A DNA stretch of 64,000 nucleotides from NCBI GenBank assembly GCA_005222125.1, contig CP029202.1:992001-1056000 (forward strand), given 5' to 3'. Each line of letters starts with the position of its first letter. The first letter of the stretch is position 1. The DNA comes from Spiroplasma melliferum. Lineage in GTDB: Bacteria; Bacillota_I; Bacilli_A; Mycoplasmatales; Mycoplasmataceae. The position numbers were made by a program, and so were the translations under genes. The notes below the pieces were generated by a model. That model did no database searches and was not told the origin of the DNA. It saw only the letters and a list, made by a program, of their open reading frames with translations. Positions 57,476-64,000 of this stretch are shown here, piece after piece.

Positions 57476-58327
57476 ATGTTGTCTCTGTTAACATATGATA
57501 AAAATACTTTGACTGATACTGAAATATCAGTTATTGAACAAATTTTTCAAAATCCTTTGCTATTTACTAGTAAAACAATAACTGAATTGGCAAAAGCTTA
57601 TTATGTCAGTGAATCAACTATTACCCGAATGGCAAAACACTTAGGATTTAAAAATATTAAAGAATTACAAATGCATATTTATGAACGATTAAATTTTCTA
57701 AACAAAAATTACGAAACTAATGAAACCATGAATTTAAAAGATATCGCTAACAATATGCGTGTCTATTATTCTTATAGTATCCATGAAACAATTGACAATA
57801 TTGATTTAGAAGTCTTAGACCGACTAATTAATGATATTGTTCTTAAAAAACGAATTTTCGCCTTTGGCATTGGTGCATCATTTCTTGCTTGCCGCGTGTT
57901 ACATAGTAACCTAAATATGATTGGTTATAACTGTTATACAACAGAAAATATTCATTCATTAATGTTTACTCTCTCAAATGCCGAAGCCGATGATTTAATT
58001 ATTATTTTTAGTAAATCAGGAAAGACAAATGAGGTCGTTAATATCATTAATTTAGCAAATAAACTCAACATTGATGTTGCTTTAGTTACTAATAATCCTA
58101 ACATTGATGAATTATATAAAATTAAACATAAAATTTTATTTGAAGTTCATACAAAAGAAAATGAGCGTTTTCCAGCATTATCTTCTAAAATTGTTCAAAT
58201 TTTAATATCTGATATTATTTTTCGAAGTTTATTAAAAATTCATCCAAATTTAGAAAATAAAATTAAAGCGGCTAATGCAATTACCGAAGATTACAATCAA
58301 AGTGGTAATAAAAATAAAGACTCTTAA
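57476..58327 (+). CDS. RpiR-family transcriptional regulator
   Basis: 283 aa. N-terminal HTH_6 domain (residues 10-85: TELAKAYYVSESTITRMAKHLGFKN), then a SIS phosphosugar-binding domain (FAFGIGASFLAC..., IIFSKSGKTNEVVNI). Such proteins sense sugar phosphates and control sugar PTS and amino-sugar genes. ATG 57476 after AAAGGAG; an earlier ATG (57434) lacks a site. Next to ptsG, so a glucose or amino-sugar signal is likely. Confidence 0.93.
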   Translation: MLSLLTYDKNTLTDTEISVIEQIFQNPLLFTSKTITELAKAYYVSESTITRMAKHLGFKNIKELQMHIYERLNFLNKNYETNETMNLKDIANNMRVYYSYSIHETIDNIDLEVLDRLINDIVLKKRIFAFGIGASFLACRVLHSNLNMIGYNCYTTENIHSLMFTLSNAEADDLIIIFSKSGKTNEVVNIINLANKLNIDVALVTNNPNIDELYKIKHKILFEVHTKENERFPALSSKIVQILISDIIFRSLLKIHPNLENKIKAANAITEDYNQSGNKNKDS

Positions 58328-58344
58328 TTAGAAGAGTCTTTATT
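58313..58344. terminator. Bidirectional terminator, rpiR-type / ABC gene
   Basis: AATAAAGACTCTT-AATTAG-AAGAGTCTTTATT; overlaps the rpiR-type stop and lies before the ABC gene stop at 58346. Confidence 0.88.
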
Positions 58345-58345
58345 T

Positions 58346-59035
58346 TTATTCATTTTCAAACATCTGCTTTGTATAATTAAGCACACTACCATATTCTTGA
58401 AGAACATTAGCTATTGCTACATCCGATTTAATTTTTCCGGCTGATAAATATATAATCCGATCACAGAAACGTTCAATTTCTTCCATATTATGTGATACGA
58501 GCAACATTGCTCGTTGATTAATAATAATATTTTGTTCTAAAAATTGAAAAATAGTTTCTTTAACTGCAATATCTAAGCCCGTTGAAACTTCATCCAAAAT
58601 TACTAATTGTGGTTGATGGATAACTGATAATAAGATATTTACTCGCTGTTGCTGACCTCCTGATAATTTAACAATCTTTTTTTTAGCAACTTCTGTTAAT
58701 TGATAAGTAATAATTAATTGTTTAATTTCATCCCTCGTTAATGGCAACTGAAAAGCTTTACAATAATATTTAATCATATCCATCAATGTTAAACCCGGTG
58801 GATATTGTGAATTTTGAAACTGCATTCCAATGGTTAAATTTGGTTGATAAATAACTTCACCATTACTAGCTTTTCGCACACCGGCAAGAATCTCACTTAA
58901 TGTTGTTTTACCACTTCCATTAGCACCAATTAAACCAATTTTTTCATGCTGATGTATTGCTAAACTAACATCTTTTAAAACATATTTTTGTTGGTATTTT
59001 TTACTAATAGCTTTGGCTTCTAAGATAATTGCCAT
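58346..59035 (-). CDS. ABC transporter ATP-binding protein
   Basis: 229 aa. Walker A GANGSGKTT (about 38-46), Q-loop MQFQNSQYPP, signature LSGGQQQR, Walker B LVILDEVSTGLD, H-loop SHNMEEI. No permease gene adjoins, so its partner is elsewhere or lost; ATPases of this build often export drugs, lipids or antimicrobial peptides. RBS TAGGAGG. Confidence 0.92.
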   Translation of the reverse strand: MAIILEAKAISKKYQQKYVLKDVSLAIHQHEKIGLIGANGSGKTTLSEILAGVRKASNGEVIYQPNLTIGMQFQNSQYPPGLTLMDMIKYYCKAFQLPLTRDEIKQLIITYQLTEVAKKKIVKLSGGQQQRVNILLSVIHQPQLVILDEVSTGLDIAVKETIFQFLEQNIIINQRAMLLVSHNMEEIERFCDRIIYLSAGKIKSDVAIANVLQEYGSVLNYTKQMFENE

Positions 59036-59206
59036 AAAATCCTCCTATTTTAAAATAAATTCTTCCTTATTTTACCATTAAATGATAAAGTACATTATTG
59101 GAAAAAATTTAGAAAAAACTTTTATTTTAACTTTATAGTAAATAAAGTCTAATTTACCAAATTTTACTAGTTTTAAGAAAACAGATTCCATTTTATATTT
59201 GTACAA
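59036..59206. other. Intergenic, AT-rich
   Basis: No gene. Promoter of the ABC gene on the minus strand and the left flank of the miniature element. Confidence 0.4.
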
Positions 59207-59336
59207 TGTAAATTGTAATATGAATTGCAAAAAATCAACTTTTTTCCGAGTTGATTTTTTAATGGAAAGAAAACATTATTTTATTTTGTGGTCTTATAAA
59301 TTAATAGATTTATTGCACTTGTATTTACAATTTACA
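59207..59336. mobile_element. 130-bp miniature element with inverted ends
   Basis: Begins TGTAAATTGTAATATGAATT and ends with the complement-type TTGCACTTGTATTTACAATT plus TACA; the ends match at about 24/30. The left ~90 bp equals the start of the provirus at 17728, including hairpin arms and the first nine codons of the MERKHYFIL ORF, then joins directly to the right end. This is an internally deleted, MITE-like derivative. No target duplication seen. Confidence 0.75.
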
Positions 59337-59362
59337 TATTTAATTAAATCTTTCCTAAAAAC

Positions 59363-60895
59363 TTAAATAACTTTAAATTCTATTTTTTGTCCTGTGTTTT
59401 CTAAAACAGATACGGAGCGTCAGAAACTATATGCTAAACCAAAACAACCAAAAATGAAACTACTATTGTCATTTTTTTCATCATTTTTTATTTCCATTAT
59501 CAAAGATTTTTGATTTTTAATAAAATTAATAGGTGAAATTTTTAAATATCCTGCCCCTCATTTTAAATGTTTTGAATTTTGTAATGAGCTTTGATAAGTA
59601 CTAAGAAGAAAATCAAATATATCTATATAACGGACATATTTATTCTTATCTATATATGACAATAGGTTATTAAATACGTTTTGTTTCAATTTAAAAACAA
59701 GATTAAAGTTTTTATATGTTTCTAATTGATAATAATGTCACAAACCCATTGTTACTTTCGCAAATTCTTCCAATTGTTGGTCAAATTGCGTTTTTAATAT
59801 CGTGAAATAGCTTTTTTCTTTTAAATTTATCTTAAATAAATTATTTTTAAATGGTAAATTTTCAATCATAAAATTTTGTGGAATAAACCATTTTAGTTCT
59901 TTTAAAATATAATAGCCATCTTCAACTTGAATATTTCAATTATCAATTATTTGTTTTTTATAAAATGAAAGAAAATTTTGCCATGTTAATTGCTCTGGAT
60001 CATAACCCTCACCTGCCCAATTTAAAACAGTCTGAACAGTCGGCATGGATATATTTGTATAATAATTTAAAGCACTCTCTATTCCCGGTATAACGAATTT
60101 AATATGATGTTTAAACGAAATATTCCTGTCATTTAATTCTTTTTCAATTATTGGTCAAACAATATCCTTGTTCATATTAAATTGCTCCGATATAATGCGA
60201 TAGTTTTTGGCTTTAAAAATAGTATCAAGAAAATTAACAAAATAGTTTTCAATTTTATCTTGAATATTATTTAGAACTTCGGAATCATTCGTTGTAGTTA
60301 TTAAACCTTGAATGTTATCCTGCGATGGTATTCCTTTAAAGCGGACTTCATAAGGAATATTAACTTGAACTGTAATTCCTAATACTGCTTGCGGAGTATC
60401 TTCTAATAGTTTTGCTATCTTATCAAAATTAATATTATATAAATTAAATGAAATGTCATTTTCTCCTAAGAATAATGGCATTATATCAACATAATAATTT
60501 GAATATCGATCTTGTAAATGCTGATTCAAATTATTAAACTCTGCTTTAAAACCAACAAGCAACTGATTTAAAAAACGATATTTACTAATTGCTGTGCTCG
60601 TTAAAGTTAATAAACCATCATTTTTTGTTTTTAACTCTGCGACTAGTTCTTCAAATAATGATATTTGATCTGGATAATCCTTAATAATATCAATCATTGT
60701 TTTTGTTTGTCATCATGTTGACAAAGTTTGCTTTGCTTCCTTTTTTATTTGATTTAAAATTTCAAGATCTTGATTGTGCTCTAACTCATCGTTGTCATCA
60801 GGCTCATGTTTTGCTCGCACTGTACAACTAACAACACCTAAACTACTACCAAAACCTAAAACAAAAACACTAAAAAGTGTTAATAACCATTTCAT
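59363..60895 (-). CDS. Surface lipoprotein, family A copy 2
   Basis: 510 aa with lipobox GVVSC. N-terminal ~245 residues nearly identical to the 525-aa protein at 6847-8424; the C-terminal part diverges, with gaps, but retains the same motifs (QLEEFVKVTM-like, FTILKTQFDQQ). It is preceded by the same RBS and TATAAT region. The -10 box lies next to a 14-A run (about 60943-60956), longer than in copy 1; such runs are prone to slippage and can phase-vary expression. TGA codons read as Trp. Confidence 0.8.
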
Positions 60896-61330
60896 CTAAT
60901 TGTCACCTTCCTTTTGTGTGATACTCATAATTATACTTAAAAAAAAAAAAAAAGTCCCCTAGTATCTTTAGGCAAATTAGGATTAGATGGAAAATAATAA
61001 TTGAACCTAAAACTAATTTTATAGGACAATAACCAATAGAATGGGTGGAATGAATTAAATTTAAATAATAAGAAGCGGTTTGTTCCATTTAACTGACAGC
61101 AATGATGAAATAGCACTAATTTCAGATGCAACTTTAGACATGAACCATTAACAATGAACAATATCTTAAAAGATGCAAAAATAAATCTTGATGCAAGTAA
61201 GGAAGCGACAACAAGGATAAAGCATATTAAAAGGATTGAGTTATTCTGTATTCAACAGGACTCAATCCTAAATAAATTTTATTTTGTAGTCTTATAAATT
61301 AATAGATTTGTTGCACTTGCATTTACAATA
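60896..61330. pseudogene. Degenerate region with repeat end
   Basis: No intact gene. A 47-aa plus-strand frame (61154-61297, MNNILKDAKINLDASKEATT...) ends at the repeat and looks like the end of a lost protein. A 10-bp stem (AGGATTGAGT / ACTCAATCCT, 61232-61270) follows it. The right-end repeat at 61291-61329 closes the region. Frames upstream are broken by many stops, as expected of a decayed mobile-element gene. Confidence 0.5.
61291..61329 (+). repeat. Dispersed element-end repeat, copy
   Basis: CTTATAAATTAATAGATTTG, TTGCACTTGC, ATTTACAAT. The preceding TATTTTGTAGTC also matches the junction in the miniature element at 59285, so both share a longer right end. Truncated at its last 4 bases (ATATCA instead of TTTACA). 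Confidence 0.75.
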
Positions 61331-61338
61331 TCATTTTT

Positions 61339-62271
61339 TTATTTAAAAGTCCGAATTTTAATCTGTTGTTTTAAACTTTCCACTAACAATTTATCAGCGA
61401 TCCCTTGACTAAATGCTGTTGCTGATCCAGCACAAATGCTAATTAACATCGCTTCTTGATAATCATTTGTTGCTAAATAAGTTCCAACAAATCCAGCAAC
61501 CATTGAATCACCAGCTCCGACCGAATTAATTAATTGCCCTGTTGCAGTATTACCAACATAAACATTTGTTGGAGTAATTAAAATGCTGCCATCTTTACCA
61601 CTACTAATTAAAACATTCTGTGCCCCTTGTTCCTGTAATTTTTTTACTAAAGTAACAATTTCTGTTTTTTGATTAAATTGGTAATTTGTTTCAAATAGTT
61701 CATTTAATTCAGCTAAATTTGGTTTAATTAAAAATGGTTTAGCTGATAAAGTTGATAATAAAACATCCTTTGTTGCATCAACAACAAATAAGATTTCGTT
61801 TTCATCACAATAGGTACTAATTGTTTGATATAAATCAGATGGACAATCACGTGGTAATGAACCAGAAATAATTAAACAATCATTTTTAGTTAATTCTGTT
61901 TTAAGAATTGTTAACAACGCCATAACATCATCATCACTAGTAGAAAACGCAAGGCCATTTAATTCTGTTTCTTGTTTTATTTCTAAACTTTTAATTTTTA
62001 TATTAGTTCGGTTCTTGCCATTAACTTCATGAAAACAAGCAGCAACCTTTTGATTTGCTAAATAATGTTCAAACATTTCTTTATTATCACGCCCCAAAAA
62101 ACCTAATGCTGTAGTTGGATATCCTAAATGTTGCAACATTACTGCAACATTAATTCCTTTTCCACCAATCACCTCATACTCACTAATAGCTTTATTAGTT
62201 TCTCCTAATTGGAAATTCGGCACTTCAATAACTTGGTCAATAGCAGGATTTAATGTTAATGTATAAATCAT
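61339..62271 (-). CDS. fruK: 1-phosphofructokinase
   Basis: 310 aa PfkB sugar kinase. LTLNPAIDQVIEVP, GGKGINVAVMLQHLG, ISGSLPRD, IKPNLAELNELF, and the ATP-site SVGAGDSMVAGF near residue 250. It phosphorylates fructose-1-phosphate from FruA to fructose-1,6-bisphosphate. Downstream of fruA in the fru operon, which matters for insect-phloem spiroplasmas that use fructose. RBS AAGGGAAGGAG. Confidence 0.96.
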   Translation of the reverse strand: MIYTLTLNPAIDQVIEVPNFQLGETNKAISEYEVIGGKGINVAVMLQHLGYPTTALGFLGRDNKEMFEHYLANQKVAACFHEVNGKNRTNIKIKSLEIKQETELNGLAFSTSDDDVMALLTILKTELTKNDCLIISGSLPRDCPSDLYQTISTYCDENEILFVVDATKDVLLSTLSAKPFLIKPNLAELNELFETNYQFNQKTEIVTLVKKLQEQGAQNVLISSGKDGSILITPTNVYVGNTATGQLINSVGAGDSMVAGFVGTYLATNDYQEAMLISICAGSATAFSQGIADKLLVESLKQQIKIRTFK

Positions 62272-62307
62272 TTTTTCTTACTCCTTCCCTTCTTATTTTA
62301 ATATTAT

Positions 62308-62331
62308 AAAAACCCAATTAGTTGGGTTTTT
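62308..62331 (-). terminator. Intercistronic terminator or attenuator between fruA and fruK
   Basis: AAAAACCCAA-TTAG-TTGGGTTTTT, a perfect 10-bp stem with a T-run, after the fruA stop (62342) and before the fruK start (62271). It would cut some fruK transcription. Confidence 0.85.
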
Positions 62332-62341
62332 ACTTTTTAAA

Positions 62342-64000
62342 CTAAATTGCTATAGTAATTTTATTTTTTTTAACATCATTCATTCTTCAAAATCCAAGAA
62401 TTAAGGCGCTAACAAAACTTCCAATAATTAAAGCAATAAGTGAAATTAAGACTGCTACACCAATTGAAGCACCGTGATTAGCAATACTAAACCAATTTTT
62501 ACCATTATCTTGAATTTGCAATAACGGAAAGACAAAGATACCACCATGAGGTGCTGCTAATGTTACACCAAAACCACTAACAATTGCGCCAGTAATAGCA
62601 CTTCCCGCCATAATTGACGGAATTGTTCGTTTTGGATCAGCAGCAGCAAATGGAATTGCCCCTTCGGTAATAAAACATGCTGCTAAGAAATAATTCGTAT
62701 TTCCTTGCTCAACATCTTTTTTTGTTCAATATTTTTTAAACATTCTTGTACATAATGCTAATGCTAATGGTGGTACCATTCCAGCTAACATTGCACAAGC
62801 CATAAAGACTGTCCCCCCATTAGTTGATCGAATTCCAGCATAAGCTGTTTGTGTAGCATCAATTGTTAAGGTTCCAAAGACATAGGCAGCTTTATTAATT
62901 GGACCACCCATATCAGCCGCCATCATTAAACCAATAATAATTCCAATTAAAGCATTTAAATTATAATCGGCAATTGCTTTTAAACCTTGGCTTAAACCAT
63001 AGTTTAAATATCCTAATGGAATATTTAATCCAAACATTAAAACTCCTGCTGCTAAAGCTGTTAAAACAGGAATTAAAACAATATCACGAACTCCTCGTAG
63101 TGATGGATGGAACCGAGCAAATCCTTTTTGACAACCATAGACAGCAAAGGCAACAAGATAACCACCAATTAAGGCTCCAAAAAACCCTGAGTTAAAGTTT
63201 GAGATTGAATCAGGGAATAATCGCCCCCATGTATTTGCTCATCCTGTTTTATTTTCTGCATCATATAACATTCCAGGAGCATTAGCAATTAATCCTGCTG
63301 TCATTCCTGGTAATAATCCTTGTGGTCCAACAATAGAGTAACATACATAAGCACCTAAAATAGGAACCATCATACCAAAGATTACTTTTCCTAATCCTGA
63401 AAATCATGCCGCAACATCACGAGTTACCCCAAAATCTTTTCCTGTTTTACCTGAATCTAATAAGAAACCAATTCCTAAAATAATTCCTCCAGCAACAACA
63501 AATGGTAACATTCGGGAAACCCCTCCTAAGAGGTTTTTTGTTACATCTTTAAAGTTTTTTAAACTTAATTCACCAACTTCATCGTTGCCACCTTTACCAC
63601 CTTTGCCAATTGTTAAACGTTTTCCATTCAAGGCATCTTCAATAACATTTGTGCCATGGTAAATTACATCTTTTGTACTTGTTTCTAAATATGAAACACC
63701 CTTAAAACGATCCATTCCCGTAATTTTTTTATCAATTCCAAGAATAATTGCTTTTGCATTAGCAATGTCAGTTGCTGTTAATACATTTTCATTACCGCTA
63801 CGCCCTTGCGTTTCAACTTTAATTGTTAAGCCCATTGCTTTTGCTGCTTCTTCCATTTTTTCTTTTGCCATATAAGTATGGGCAATTCCAGTTGGGCAAG
63901 CTGTAATACCAATAACATCATAATGACCATCTGTTTTCGTTTTATCATGGTCAGTAACTGGCTCAACAAATGCTTTAAGAATATCAGCAAAAGTTTTTGC
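62342..64000 (-). CDS. fruA: Fructose-specific PTS EIIBC (start beyond window)
   Basis: At least 552 residues visible; the N-terminus, perhaps a IIA domain, lies past the right edge. IIB with phospho-Cys in GITACPTGIAHTYMA, then a Gly-rich linker, then a ten-helix IIC of the fructose family (DMGGPINKAAY, ITEGAIPFAA-DP, APHGGIFVFPL). Imports fructose as fructose-1-phosphate. TGA codons rejoin four fragments. Confidence 0.95.

Noticed and set aside
60903-61161. Minus-strand frames of 61 and 74 aa beyond lipoprotein copy 2
   Set aside because: Overlapping frames with no ribosome site, ending in poly-Phe from the poly-A run; judged chance frames in decayed DNA.

Overview
The window comes from a Spiroplasma chromosome, most likely of the citri-chrysopicola group. 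The evidence is about 26-30 % GC, UGA read as tryptophan in nearly every gene (translation table 4), SpV1-type plectrovirus sequences, spiralin-like lipoprotein signals, and a wall-less sugar-fermenting gene set (fructose and glucose PTS, Pta-AckA, glycerol uptake and oxidation). Genes are broken by in-frame TGA under the standard code; the coordinates here are rejoined across those codons.

Layout. 1-2337: right-hand part of a first plectrovirus copy (Zot-like ATPase end, two small membrane proteins, adsorption protein), then a GC-rich stem-loop cluster. 2716-6206: glpF-glpO-glpK, glycerol import and H2O2-producing oxidation. 6291-9637: accessory genes on the minus strand: two small unknowns, a 525-aa lipoprotein, and a secreted zinc protease whose HEFGH and EFFAEAF motifs match the anthrax lethal-factor (ATLF/M34) active site. 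9782-17545: eno, trpS, lipoproteins, an aldo-keto reductase, rmuC and a membrane protein. 17728-28644: a second, nearly complete plectrovirus-like provirus, bounded by 30-bp inverted repeats and a possible 7-bp target duplication. It carries coat genes, a Dam-type methylase, a Zot-like ATPase, an adsorption protein, an inverted chimeric lipoprotein gene, an IS30 transposase, and a Panacea-type toxin-antitoxin pair as end cargo.

28920-44451 is mostly core: PAP2 phosphatase, pta-ackA, dnaE-cutC, thiI, ezrA, rpsD, nagA and nagB. 44547-45533 is a ten-gene tRNA cluster. Then come fakA with an Asp23 protein, rpmB, tRNA-Leu, the operon rlmN-stp-prkC-rsgA-rpe-thiN, a glucose-type PTS IICB facing a RpiR regulator, a lone ABC ATPase, a second copy of the 525-aa lipoprotein type beside a 130-bp miniature repeat, and fruA-fruK at the right edge.

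Two themes stand out. First, one dispersed repeat (core TTGCACTTGCATTTACAATT), which forms the right end of the provirus, also lies near the 5' ends of the two related lipoproteins, the ATLF-like protease and the antitoxin. These accessory genes may all be end cargo of related virus or transposon elements. Second, the provirus encodes a surface lipoprotein containing an exact 84-residue copy of a segment of its own adsorption protein, in inverted orientation. This looks like a decoy or superinfection-exclusion factor, or a recombination cassette.
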